Shown: in pieces, positions 11,827 to 24,820 of the stretch
Position numbering within the stretch: position 1 is the first letter of the stretch
Layout: each line of letters starts with the position of its first letter
Assembly (NCBI RefSeq): GCF_051401765.1
Contig: NW_027480440.1
Coordinates: 2,232,001 to 2,296,000 of the forward strand
DNA: 64,000 bases
Source of the DNA: Calliopsis andreniformis
Taxonomy: Eukaryota > Arthropoda > Insecta > Hymenoptera > Andrenidae
Reading direction: 5' to 3'
Program-made: the position numbers and the translations under genes
Notes under the pieces: model-generated
The model's database searches: none
What the model was told of the DNA's origin: nothing
What the model saw: the letters and a program-made list of their open reading frames with translations, nothing else

Positions 11827-13333
11827 GTCTGAGGTCTGAAGATTGAGGATTCAGGATTGAGGATTCAGGATAGAGGTTTGAGGACTGAGGATTGAGGATT
11901 GAGGATTGAGAATTGAGGATTGAGGATTGAAGATTGAGTATTAAGGATTGAAGATTGAGGATTGAGGATTGAGGATTGAGGATTGACGATGAGGACGGAG
12001 GGTTGAGGATTGAGTTTTGATGACTGAGGACTGAGGATTGAGGATTGAGAATTGAGGATTTAGGATTGAAGATTGAAGATTGAGGATTGGGTATTGAGGA
12101 TTGAAGAATGAGGATTGAAGATTGAGGATTGAGGATTGAGAATTGAGGATTGAGGTTTGAGGAATGAAGATTGAGGATTGGGTATTGAGGATTGAAGAAT
12201 GAGGATTGAGGATTGAGGATTGAGGATTGAGAATTGAGGATTGAAGATTGAGTATTGAGGATTGAAGGTTGACGATTGAGGATTGAGGATTGATGATTGA
12301 GGATTGAGGATTGAGGATTGAAGATTGAGGATTGAGGATTGAAGATTGAGGATTTAGGATTGAGGATTGAGGATTGACGATGAGGGCTGAGGGTTGAGGA
12401 TTGAGCTTTGAGGACTGAGGACTGAGGATCGAGGATTGAGAATTGAGGATTGATGATTGAGGATTCAAGATTGAGGATTGGGTATTGATGATTGAAGAAT
12501 GGGGATTGAGGATTGAGGATTGAGGATTGAGGATTGAAGATTGAGTATTGAGGATTGAAGATTGAGTATTGAGGATTGAAGATTGAGGATTGACGATGAG
12601 GGCTGAGGGTTGAGGATTGAGGTTTGAGGACTGAGGACAGAGGATTGAGGATTGAGAATTGAGGATTGAGCATTGAGGATTGAAGATTGAGGATCGGGTA
12701 TTGAGGATTGCAGAATCAGGATTGAGGATTGAGGATTGAAGATTGAGGAATGAAGATTTTGGATTGATGTTTGAGGATTGAGGATTGAGGATTGAGGATT
12801 GAGCATTGAGGGTTGAAGATTGAGGATTGAGGATTGAGGGTTGAGGACTGAAGATTGTACATTGATGATTGAAGATTGAGGATTGAGGATTGAGGGTTGT
12901 GGATTGAGGACGAGGACCGAGGGTTGCGTATTGATGTTTGAGGTCTGAGGATTGAGGATTGAGGATTGAGGATTGAAGATTGAGGATTGGGTATTGATGA
13001 TTGAAGAATGAGGATTGAGGATTGAAGATTGAGGACTGAGGATTGAAGATTGAGTATTGAGGATTGAAGATTGATGATTGAGGATTGAGGAAGAGGGCTG
13101 ATGGTTGAGGATTGAGGTTTGAGGACTGAGGATTAAGGATTGAGGATTGAGAATTCAGGATTGAGGATTGAGGACTGAAGATTGAGGATTGGGTATTGAG
13201 TATTGAAGAATGAGGATTGAGGATTGAGTATTGAGGATTGAGGATTGAAGATTGATTATTCAGGAATGGAGATTGACGATTGAGGATTGAGGATTGAGGA
13301 TCGATGAGTGAGGATTGAGGATTGAAGATTGAG

Positions 13334-13501
13334 ATTTGAGTATTGAGGATTGAGGATTGAGGATTGAGGATTGAGTATTGAGGGTTGACAGTTGAGGATT
13401 GAGGATTGGAGATTGAGATTTGAGGATTGAGGATTGAGGATTGAGGATTGAGGATTGAGTATTGAGGGTTGACAGTTGAGGATTGAGGATTGGAGATTGA
13501 G
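13334..13501. repeat. Local 84-bp tandem duplication (12 units)
   Basis: The stretch beginning at the ATTTGAG unit at 13334 and ending with GATTGGA/GATTGAG units is repeated from 13418. It is absent from the equivalent places in P1 and P4, so it arose after P3 separated from them. Confidence 0.8.
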
Positions 13502-13522
13502 TATTGAGGGCTGAGTGATTAG

Positions 13523-13635
13523 GATTGATGTTTTGTGGATAGAGATTTGAAGATTGCAGGTTGAGTATTGAGTACTGAAAACTGTGAATTCATGATATTC
13601 TATTGAGGATTGAGGATTGACAACTGATTGTTGAG
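13523..13635. repeat. Landmark A, copy 4, with one inserted T
   Basis: The second unit is eight bases (GTTTTGTG, 13530-13537) where the other seven A copies have GTTTGTG. Marker GATATTC at 13594. The extra base is either a recent mutation or a sequencing or assembly error. Confidence 0.85.
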
Positions 13636-14152
13636 GACTGAGGTCTGAAGGTTGAGTATTGAGGATTGAGGACTGAAGATTGTATACTGATGGTTGAAGA
13701 TTGAGGATTGAGGATTGAGGGTTGTGGATTGAGGACGAGGACTGAGGGTAGAGTATTAATGTTTGAGGTCTGAGGATTGAGGATTGAGGATTGAGGATTG
13801 AGAATTGTGGATTGAGGATTGAGGATTGAAGATTGAGGATTGGGTATTGAGGATTGAAAAATGTGGATTGAGGATTGAGGATTGAGGATTGAAGATTGAG
13901 GATTGGGTATTGAGTATTGAAGAATGAGGATTGAGGATTGAGTATTGAGGATTGAGGATTGAAGATTGATTATTCAGGAATGGAGATTGACGATTGAGGA
14001 TTGAGGATTGAGGATCGATGATTGAGGATTGAGGATTGAAGATTGAGTATTGAGGATTGAGGATTGAGGATTGAGGATTGAGGATTGAGTATTGAGGGTT
14101 GACAGTTGAGGATTGAGGATTGGAGATTGAGTATTGAGGGCTGAGTGATTAG

Positions 14153-14264
14153 GATTGATGTTTGTGGATAGAGATTTGAAGATTGCAGGTTGAGTATTGA
14201 GTACTGAAAACTGTGAATTCATGATATTCTATTGAGGATTGAGGATTGACAACTGATTGTTGAG
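14153..14264. repeat. Landmark A, copy 5
   Basis: Marker GATATTC at 14223, 629 bp after copy 4 and 734 bp before copy 6. Confidence 0.85.
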
Positions 14265-14886
14265 GACTGAGGTCTGAAGGTTGAGTATTGAGGATTGAGG
14301 ACTGAAGATTGTATACTGATGGTTGAAGATTGAGGATTGAGGATTGAGGGTTGTGGATTGAGGACGAGGACTGAGGGTAGAGTATTAATGTTTGAGGTCT
14401 GAGGATTGAGGATTGAGGATTAAGAATTGTGGATTGAGGATTTAGGATTGAAGATTGAGGATTGGGTATTGAGGACTGAAGAATGTGGATTGAGGATTGA
14501 GGATTGAGGACTGAGGATTGAAGATTGAGTATTGATGATCGAAGATTGAGGATTGAGGATTGAGGATTGGGGATTGAGGATTGAGGATTGAGGTTTGAGG
14601 ACTGAGGATTAAGGATTGAGGATTGAAGATTGAGGATTGGGTATTGAGTATTGAAGAATGAGGATTGAGGATTGAGTATTGAGGATTGAGGATTGAAGAT
14701 TGATTATTCAGGAATGGAGATTGACGATTGAGGATTGAGGATTGAGGATCGATGAGTGAGGATTGAGGATTGAAGATTGAGATTTGAGGATTGAGGATTG
14801 AGGATTGAGGATTGAGGATTGAGTATTGAGGGTTGACAGTTGAGGATTGAGGATTGGAGATTGAGTATTGAGGGCTGAGTGATTAG

Positions 14887-14998
14887 GATTGATGTTTGTG
14901 GATAGAGATTTGAAGATTGCAGGTTGAGTATTGAGTACTGAAAACTGTGAATTCATGATATTCTATTGAGGATTGAGGATTGACAACTGATTGTTGAG
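14887..14998. repeat. Landmark A, copy 6
   Basis: Marker GATATTC at 14957; partner of the copy at 7641. Confidence 0.85.
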
Positions 14999-17338
14999 GA
15001 CTGAGGTCTGAAGGTTGAGTATTGAGGATTGAGGACTGAAGATTGTATACTGATGGTTGAAGATTGAGGATTGAGGATTGAGGGTTGTGGATTGAGGACG
15101 AGGACTGAGGGTAGAGTATTAATGTTTGAGGTCTGAGGATTGAGGATTGAGGATTGAGGATTGAGGATTGAGAATTGTGGATTGAGGATTGAGGATTGAA
15201 GATTGAGGATTGGGTATTGAGGATTGAAAAATGTGGATTGAGGATTGAGGATTGAGGATTGAAGATAGAGGATTGAGGATTGAAGATTGAGGATTGGGTA
15301 TTGAGGATTGAAGAATGAGGATTGAGTATTGAGGATTGAGGATTGAGTGTTGAGGATTGAAGATTGAGTATTGAGGATTGAAGACTGACAATTGAGGATT
15401 GAGTATTGAGGATTGAGGATTGAGGATTGAGGATTGAGGATTGAAGATTGAGTATTGAGGATTGAAGATTGAGGATTGAGGGTTGAGGATTGAGGATTGA
15501 GAATCGAGGATTGAGGATTGAGGATAGAGGATTGAAGATTGAGCATTGGATATTGAGGCTTGAAGAATGAGGATTGAGGATTGAGGATTGAAGATTGAGT
15601 ATTGAGGATTGAAGACTGACGAATGAGGATTGAGGGTTGAGGATTGAGGTTTGAGGACTAAGGATTGAGGATTGAGGATTGAGGATTGAGGACTGAGGAT
15701 TGAGGATTGAGGATTGAGGATTGAGGATTGAGGATTGAGGATTGAAGATTGACGATTGAGGATTGAGGATTGATGATTGAGGATTGAGGATTGAGGATTG
15801 AACATTGAGGATTGAGGATTGAAGACTGAGTATTGAGGATTGAAGACTGACGATTGAGGATTGAGGATTGAGGATTGAGGATTGAGGCTTGAGGATTGAA
15901 GATTGAGTATTGAGGATTGAAGGTTGAGGATTGAGGTTTGAGGACTGAGGATTGAGGATTGAGGGTTGAGGATTGAGGATTGAGGATTGAGGATTGAGGA
16001 TTGAGGATTGAACATCGAGGATTGGTTACCGCGTATTGAACATTGAGGAGTGAGGATTGAGTATTGACGATTGAGGATTGAGGACTGAAGATTGTATATT
16101 GATGATTGAAGATTGAGGATTGAGGATAGAGGGTTTTGGATTGAGGACGAGGACTGAGGGTTGAGTATTGATGTTTGAGGTCTGAGGATTGAGGATTGAG
16201 GTTTGAGAATTGAGGATTGAGGATTGAGGATTGAAGATTGAGGATTGGGTATTGATGATTGAAAAATGAGGATTGAGGATTGAGGATTGAGGATTGAGGA
16301 TTGAAGATTGAGTATTGAGGATTGAAGGTTGAGGATTGAGGATTGAGGATTGGGGATTGAGGATTGAGGATTTAGGATTGAAGATTGAGTATTGAGGATT
16401 GAAGATTGAGGATTGGGGATTGAGGATTGACGATTGAGGATTGAGTATTGCGGGTTGACAGTTGAGGATTGAGGATTGGAGATTGAGTATTGAGGATTGA
16501 AGATTGAGGATTGAGGAGTGAGGATTATGGATTGACGATGAGGGCTGAGGGTTGAGGATTGAGGTTTGAGGTCAGAGGACTGAGGATTGAGGATTGAGAA
16601 TTGAGGATTTAGGATTGAGGATTGAAGATTGAGGATTCAGGATTGAGTATTCAGAATTGTGGTTTGAGGACTGAGGATTGAGGATTGAGGATTGAGGATT
16701 GCGGATTGAGGATTGAAGATTGAGGATTGAGGATTGAAGATTGAGGATTGGGTATTGAGGGTTGAGTATTGAGGATTGAGGATTGAGTGTTGAGGATTGA
16801 AGATTGAGTATTGAGGATTGAAGACTGACAATTGAGGATTGAGTATTGAGGATTGAGGATTGAGGATTGAGGATAGAGGATTGGGGATTGAGGATTGAGG
16901 ATTGAGGATTGAAGATTGAGTATTGAGGACTGAAGATTGAGGATTGAAGATTGAGGATTGAGGATTGAGTATTGAAGTTTGAGGATAGGGGATTGATGTT
17001 TGACGTTTGAGTATTGAGTATTGAGGATTGAGAATTGAGGATTGAGGATTGCAAATTGAGTATTGAGGATTGAAGATTGAGGATTGAGGATTGAGGATTG
17101 AGGATTGACGATGAGGGCTGAGGGGTGAGGATTGAGGTTTGAGGACTGAGGAATGAGGATTGAGGATTGAGGATTGAGGATTGAGGATTGAGGAATGAAG
17201 ATTGAGGATTGAGCATTGCGGATTGAGGATTGAAGACTGAGTATTGAGGATTGAAGATTCAGGATTGAGGATTGAGGATTGAGGGTTGAGGATTGAAGAA
17301 TGAGGATTGGGACTCAGTGTTGAGGGTTGAGTGACGAG

Positions 17339-17450
17339 AATTGATGTTTGTGGATAGATGTTTGAAGATTGCAGATTGAGTATTGCGTATTGAACACTCT
17401 GAACTGAGGATATTCTATTGAGGATTGAGGATTGACAACTAATTGTTGAG
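17339..17450. repeat. Landmark B5, copy 2
   Basis: Marker GATATTC at 17409, exactly 7253 bp from 10156. Confidence 0.82.
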
Positions 17451-18389
17451 GACTGAGTGCTGAAGATTGAGGATTCAGGATTGAGTATTCAGAATTGTGG
17501 TTTGAGGACTGAGGATTGAGGGTTGAGGATTGAGGATTGCGGATTGAGGATTGAAGATTGAGGATTGAGGATTGAATATTGAGGATTGGGTATTGAGGAT
17601 TGAAGAATGAGGATTGAGTATTGAGGATTGAGGATTGAGGATTGAGTGTTGAGGATTGAAGATTGAGTATTGAGGATTGAAGACTGACAATTGAGGATTG
17701 AGTATTGAGGATTGAGGATTGAGGATTGAGGATTGAGGATTGAAGATTGAGTATTGAGGATTGAAGATTGAGGATTGAGGATTGAGGATTGAGGATTGAG
17801 GATTGAGAATCGAGGATTGAGGATTGAGGATAGAGGATTGAAGATTGAGCATTGGATATTGAGGCTTGAAGAATGAGGATTGAGGATTGAGGATTGAAGA
17901 TTGAGTATTGAGGATTGAAGACTGACGAATGAGGATTGAGGGTTGAGGATTGAGGTTTGAGGACTAAGGATTGAGGATTGAGGATTGTGGATTGAGGATT
18001 GAGGATTGAGGATTGAGGATTGAGGATTGAGGATTGAGGATTGAGGATTGAAGATTGACGATTGAGGATTGAGGATTGATGATTGAGGATTGAGGATTGA
18101 GGATTGAACATTGAGGATTGAGGATTGAAGACTGAGTATTGAGGATTGAAGACTGACGATTGAGGATTGAGGATTGAGGATTGAGGATTGAGGCTTGAGG
18201 ATTGAAGATTGAGTATTGAGGATTGAAGGTTGAGGAATGAGGTTTGAGGACTGAGGATTGAGGATTGAGGGTTGAGGATTGAGGATTGAGGATTGAGGAT
18301 TGAGGATTGAGGATTGAACATCGAGGATTGGTTATCGCGTATTGAACATTGAGGAGTGAGGATTGAGTATTGACGATTGAGGATTGAGG

Positions 18390-21168
18390 ACTGAAGATTG
18401 TATATTGATGATTGAAGATTGAGGATTGAGGATAGAGGGTTTTGGATTGAGGACGAGGACTGAGGGTTGAGTATTGATGTTTGAGGTCTGAGGATTGAGG
18501 ATTGAGGTTTGAGAATTGAGGATTGAGGATTGAGGATTGAAGATTGAGGATTGGGTATTGATGATTGAAAAATGAGGATTGAGGATTGAGGATTGAGGAT
18601 TGAGGATTGAGGATTGAAGATTGAGTATTGAGGATTGAAGGTTGAGGATTGAGGATTGAGGATTGGGGATTGAGGATTGAGGATTTAGGATTGAAGATTG
18701 AGTATTGAGGATTGAAGATTGAGGATTGAGGATTCAGGATTGAGTATTCAGAATTGTGGTTTGAGGACTGAGGATTGAGGATTGAGGATTGAGGAGTGAG
18801 GATTAAGGATTGACGATGAGGGCTGAGGGTTGAGGATTGAGGTTTGAGGTCAGAGGACTGAGGATTGAGGATTGAGAATTGAGGATTTAGGATTGAGGAT
18901 TGAAGATTGAGGATTCAGGATTGAGTATTCAGAATTGTGGTTTGAGGACTGAGGATTGAGGATTGAGGATTGAGGAGTGAGGATTAAGGATTGACGATGA
19001 GGGCTGAGGGTTGAGGATTGAGGTTTGAGGTCAGAGGACTGAGGATTGAGGATTGAGAATTGAGGATTTAGGATTGAGGATTGAAGATTGAGGATTCAGG
19101 ATTGAGTATTCAGAATTGTGGTTTGAGGACTGAGGATTGAGGAGTGAGGATTGAGGATTGCGGATTGAGGATTGAAGATTGAGGATTGAGGATTGAAGAT
19201 TGAGGATTGGGTATTGAGGGTTGAGTATTGAGGATTGAGGATTGAGTGTTGAGGATTGAAGATTGAGTATTGAGGATTGAAGACTGACAATTGAGGATTG
19301 AGTATTGAGGATTGAGGATTGAGGATTGAGGATTGAGGATTGAAGATTGAGTATTGAGGATTGAAGATTGAGGATTGAGGATTGAGGATTGAGGATTGAG
19401 AATCGAGGATTGAGGATTGAGGATAGAGGATTAAAGATTGAGCATTGGATATTGAGGCTTGAAGAATGAGGATTGAGGATTGAGGATTGAAGATTGAGTA
19501 TTGAGGATTGAAGACCGACGAATGAGGATTGAGGATTGAGGATTGAGGTTTGAGGACTAAGGATTGAGGATTGAGGATTGACAATTGAGGATTGAGGATT
19601 GAGGATTGAGGATTGAGGATTGAGGATTGAGGATTGAGGATTGAGGATTGAGGATTGAAGATTGAGGATTGAGGATTGAAGATTGAGTATTGAGGATTGA
19701 AGACTGACGATTGAGGATTGAGGATTGAGGATTGAGGATTGAGGATTGAAGATTGAGTATTGAGGATTGAAGGTTGAGGATTGAGGTTTGAGGACTGAGG
19801 ATTGAGGATTGAGGATTGAGCATTGAGGATTGAGGATTGAGGATTGAGGTTTGAGGTTTGAACATCGAGGATTGCGTATCGCGGATTGAACATTGAGGAT
19901 TGAGGATTGAGGATTGAGGATTGAGGATTGAGGGCTGAAGATTGTACATTGATGATTAAAGGTTGAGGATTGAGGATTGAGGGTTGTGGATTGAGGACGA
20001 GGACTGAGGGTTGCGTATTGATGGTTGAGGTCTGAGGATTGGGTATTGAGGATTGAAGAATGAGGATAGAGGATTGAGGATTGAGGATTGAGAATTGAGG
20101 ATTGAAGATTGAGTATTGAGGATTGAAGATTGACGATTGAGGATTGAGGATTGATGATTGAGGATTGAGGATTGAGGATTGAAGATTGAGGATTGAGGAT
20201 TGAAGATTGAGTATTGAGGATTGAAGACTGACGATTGAGGATTGAGGATTGAGGATTGAGGATTGAGGATTGAGGATTGAAGATTGAGTATTGAGGATTG
20301 AAGGTTGAGGATTGAGGCTTGAGGACTGCGGATTGAGGATTGAGTGTTGAGGATTGAGGATTGAGGATTGAGGATTGAGGATTGAGGATTGAACATCGAG
20401 GATTGGGTATCGCGTATTGAACATTGAGGAGTGAGGATTGAGTATTGAGGATTAAGGATTGAGGACTGAAGATTGTATATTGATGATTGAAGATTGAGGA
20501 TTGAGGATAGAGGGTTGTGGATTGAGGACGAGGACTGAGGGTTGAGTATTGATGTTTGAGGTCTGAGGATTGAGGATTGAGGATTGAGAATTGAGGCTTG
20601 AGGATTGAGGATTGAAGATTGAGGATTGGGTATTGATGATTGAAAAATGAGGATTGAGGATTGAGGATTGAGGATTGAGGATTGAGGATTGAGGATTGAG
20701 GATTGAGGATTGAGGATTGAGGATTGAGGATTGAAGATTGAGTATTGAGGATTGAAGGTTGAGGATTGAGGATAGAGGATTGAGGGTTGAGGATTGAAGA
20801 TTGTGGATTGGGGATTGAGGATTGACGATTGAGGATTGAGTATTGACGATTGAGAGTTGAGGATTGAGGATTGAAGTTTGAGTATTGAGGATTGAAGATT
20901 GAGGATTGAGGATTGAGGATTGAGGATTGAGGACTGAGGATTGAGGATTGAGTATTGAGCATTGAGGATTGAAGATTGGGGACTGGGGATTGAGGATTGA
21001 AGATTGAGGATTAAGGATTGAGGATTGGGGACTGGGGATCTTGGATTGGAGATTGATTATTGAGGATTGAAGATTGAGGGTTGAGGATTAAGGATTGAGT
21101 ATTGAAGGTTGAGGATTGATGACTGAGGATTGAGGATTGCGGATTGACGATTGAGGATTGAGGATTGA
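18390..21168. repeat. Higher-order block S, copy 2
   Basis: Partner of S1. The tandem of about 200 bp seen near 3.05-3.45 kb has three TATTCAG-bearing copies here (near 18747, 18927 and 19108) against two in S1, a copy-number difference between otherwise close blocks. Confidence 0.78.
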
Positions 21169-21238
21169 GGGCTGAAGGTTGAGGATTGAAGGTTGAGGGT
21201 TGACGTTTGAGGATTGAGGATTGAGGATGATGGCGGAG

Positions 21239-21322
21239 GTTTGAGGTTTGTGGTTTGAGTATTGAATCCTGAAAATTCAGGATGTTCTATTGAGTATTGA
21301 GAATTGAGGATTGATGGTTTAG
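21239..21322. repeat. Landmark D, copy 3
   Basis: Marker GATGTTC at 21281, 15727 bp from copy 1. Confidence 0.8.
21267..21282. repeat. Perfect 7-bp inverted repeat (copy 3)
   Basis: Same arms and spacer as at 5540 and 11233. Confidence 0.85.
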
Positions 21323-21748
21323 TATTGAGGATTCAGGATTGAGGATTGAGGATTGAGTATTGAAGATTGAGGATTGATGATTGAGGATTTAGGATTGAGG
21401 ATTGAGGATTGAGGATTGAGGATTGAAAATTGAGTATTGAGGATTGAAGGTGGAAGACTGAGGAATAAGGATTGAGGATTGCGGATGAGGGCTGATGGTT
21501 GAGGATTGTGGTTTGAGGAGTGAGGACGGAGGATTGAGGATTGAGAATTGAGGATTGAAGAATGAGGATTGAGGATTGAGGATTGAGGATTGAGGATTGA
21601 AGATTGAGTATGGAGGATTGAAGACTGACGATTGAGGATTGAGGATTGAGGATTGAGGTTTGAGGACTGATGATTGAGGATTGAGGATTGAGGCTTGAGG
21701 ATTGAGGATTGAGGATTGGGGACTGAGTGTTGAGGGTTGAGTGATGGG

Positions 21749-21860
21749 AATTGATGTTTGTGGATAGAGATTTGAAGATTGCAGATTGAGTATTGAGTAT
21801 TGAAAGCTGTGAATTGATGATTTTCTTTTGAGGATTGAGAATTGACAACTGATTGTTGAG
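21749..21860. repeat. Landmark C, copy 3
   Basis: Marker GATTTTC at 21819. The following unit is TTTTGAG where the other landmarks have TATTGAG, a private substitution. Confidence 0.8.
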
Positions 21861-23465
21861 GTCTGAGGTCTGAAGATTGAGGATTCAGGATTGAGGATTC
21901 AGGATAGAGGTTTGAGGACTGAGGATTGAGGATTGAGGATTGAGGATTGAGAATTGAGGATTGAGGATTGAAGATTGAGTATTAAGGATTGAAGATTGAG
22001 GATTGAGGATTGAGGATTGAGGATTGACGATGAGGGCGGAGGGTTGAGGATTGAGTTTTGATGACTGAGGACTGAGGATTGAGGATTGAGAATTGAGGAT
22101 TTAGGATTGAAGATTGAAGATTGAGGATTGGGTATTGAGGATTGAAGAATGAGGATTGAAGATTGAGGATTGAGGATTGAGAATTGAGGATTGAGGTTTG
22201 AGGAATGAAGATTGAGGATTGGGTATTGAGGATTGAAGAATGAGGATTGAGGATTGAGGATTGAGGATTGAGAATTGAGGATTGAAGATTGAGTATTGAG
22301 GATTGAAGATTGACGATTGAGGATTGAGGATTGATGATTGAGGATTGAGGATTGAGGATTGAAGATTGAGGATTGAGTATTGAAGATTGAGGATTTAGGA
22401 TTGAGGATTGAGGATTGACGATGAGGGCTGAGGGTTGAGGATTGAGCTTTGAGGACTGAGGACTGAGGATCGAGGATTGAGAATTGAGGATTGATGATTG
22501 AGGATTCAAGATTGAGGATTGGGTATTGATGATTGAAGAATGGGGATTGAGGATTGAGGATTGAGGATTGAGGATTGAAGATTGAGTATTGAGGATTGAA
22601 GATTGAGTATTGAGGATTGAAGATTGAGGATTGACGATGAGGGCTGAAGGTTGAGGATTGAGGTTTGAGGACTGAGGACAGAGGATTGAGGATTGAGAAT
22701 TGAGGATTGAGCATTGAGGATTGAAGATTGAGGATCGGGTATTGAGGATTGAAGAATCAGGATTGAGGATTGAGGATTGAAGATTGAGGAATGAAGATTT
22801 TGGATTGATGTTTGAGGATTGAGGATTGAGGATTGAGCATTGAGGGTTGAAGATTGAGGATTGAGGATTGAGGGTTGAGGACTGAAGATTGTACATTGAT
22901 GATTGAAGATTGAGGATTGAGGATTGAGGGTTGTGGATTGAGGACGAGGACCGAGGGTTGCGTATTGATGTTTGAGGTCTGAGGATTGAGGATTGAGGAT
23001 TGAGAATTGAGGATCGAGGATTGAGGATTGAAGATTGAGGATTGGGTATTGATGATTGAAGAATGAGGATTGAGGATTGGAGATTGAGGACTGAGGATTG
23101 AAGATTGAGTATTGAGGATTGAAGATTGAGGATTGAGGATTGAGGAAGAGGGCTGATGGTTGAGGATTGAGGTTTGAGGACTGAGGATTAAGGATTGAGG
23201 ATTGAAGATTGAGGATTGGGTATTGAGTATTGAAGAATGAGGATTGAGGATTGAGTATTGAGGATTGAGGATTGAAGATTGATTATTCAGGAATGGAGAT
23301 TGACGATTGAGGATTGAGGATTGAGGATCGATGAGTGAGGATTGAGGATTGGAGATTGAGATTTGAGGATTGAGGATTGAGGATTGAGGATTGAGGATTG
23401 AGTATTGAGGGTTGACAGTTGAGGATTGAGTATTGGAGATTGAGTATTGAGGGCTGAGTGATTAG

Positions 23466-23577
23466 GATTGATGTTTGTGGATAGAGATTTGAAGATTGCA
23501 GGTTGAGTATTGAGTACTGAAAACTGTGAATTCATGATATTCTATTGAGGATTGAGGATTGACAACTGATTGTTGAG
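23466..23577. repeat. Landmark A, copy 7
   Basis: Marker GATATTC at 23536. Confidence 0.85.
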
Positions 23578-24094
23578 GACTGAGGTCTGAAGGTTGAGTA
23601 TTGAGGATTGAGGACTGAAGATTGTATACTGATGGTTGAAGATTGAGGATTGAGGATTGAGGGTTGTGGATTGAGGACGAGGACTGAGGGTAGAGTATTA
23701 ATGTTTGAGGTCTGAGGATTGAGGATTGAGGATTGAGGATTGAGAATTGTGGATTGAGGATTGAGGATTGAAGATTGAGGATTGGGTATTGAGGATTGAA
23801 AAATGTGGATTGAGGATTGAGGATTGAGGATTGAAGATTGAGGATTGGGTATTGAGTATTGAAGAATGAGGATTGAGGATTGAGTATTGAGGATTGAGGA
23901 TTGAAGATTGATTATTCAGGAATGGAGATTGACGATTGAGGATTGAGGATTGAGGATCGATGATTGAGGATTGAGGATTGAAGATTGAGTATTGAGGATT
24001 GAGGATTGAGGATTGAGGATTGAGGATTGAGTATTGAGGGTTGACAGTTGAGGATTGAGGATTGGAGATTGAGTATTGAGGGCTGAGTGATTAG

Positions 24095-24206
24095 GATTGA
24101 TGTTTGTGGATAGAGATTTGAAGATTGCAGGTTGAGTATTGAGTACTGAAAACTGTGAATTCATGATATTCTATTGAGGATTGAGGATTGACAACTGATT
24201 GTTGAG
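24095..24206. repeat. Landmark A, copy 8
   Basis: Marker GATATTC at 24165, 629 bp after copy 7. Rightmost type A landmark. Confidence 0.85.
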
Positions 24207-24820
24207 GACTGAGGTCTGAAGGTTGAGTATTGAGGATTGAGGACTGAAGATTGTATACTGATGGTTGAAGATTGAGGATTGAGGATTGAGGGTTGTGGAT
24301 TGAGGACGAGGACTGAGGGTAGAGTATTAATGTTTGAGGTCTGAGGATTGAGGATTGAGGATTGAGAATTGTGGATTGAGGATTTAGGATTGAAGATTGA
24401 GGATTGGGTATTGAGGACTGAAGAATGTGGATTGAGGATTGAGGATTGAGGACTGAGGATTGAAGATTGAGTATTGATGATAGAAGATTGAGGATTGAGG
24501 ATTGAGGATTGGGGATTGAGGATTGAGGATTGAGGATTGAAGATTGAGGATTGAGGATTGAAGATTGAGTATTGAGGATTGAAGACTGACGATTGAGAAT
24601 TGAGGATTGAGGATTGAGGATTGAAGATTGAGGATTGAGGATTGAGGGTTGTGGATTGAGGACGAGGACTGAGGGTTGCGTATTGATGTTTGAGGTCTGA
24701 GGATAGGGTATTGAGGATTGAAGAATGAGGATTGAGGATTGAGGATTGAGGATTGAGAATTGAGGATTGAAGATTGAGTATTGAGGATTGAAGATTGACG
24801 ATTGAGGATTGAGGATTGAT

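Larger units (their letters stand above)
11135..12545. repeat. Higher-order block Q, copy 2
   Basis: Carries landmarks D and C and leads into P3, the same order as Q1-P2 and Q3-P4. It keeps a 91-bp interval that Q1 lacks. Confidence 0.82.
12546..14589. repeat. Higher-order block P, copy 3
   Basis: Aligns with base 1 at offset 12545. The offset rises to 12630 after a local 84-bp duplication and one inserted base. It contains two type A landmarks 629 bp apart (marker to marker). It shares GATGATCGAAG-type units near 14534 with 1904 in P1. Confidence 0.82.
14590..18389. repeat. Higher-order block R, copy 2
   Basis: Partner of 7344-11134. Landmarks A (14887) and B5 (17339) sit in the same order. 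Small differences from R1 include a unit added near 17640 and GAATGAG for GATTGAG near 18235. Confidence 0.85.
21169..22586. repeat. Higher-order block Q, copy 3
   Basis: Partner of Q1 and Q2, with landmarks D and C, leading into P4. It is one heptad longer than Q2. Confidence 0.82.
22587..24820. repeat. Higher-order block P, copy 4
   Basis: Aligns with P1 at 22586, then 22572. It carries the third example of paired type A landmarks 629 bp apart. It is the last place in the window where type A is found. Confidence 0.82.
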
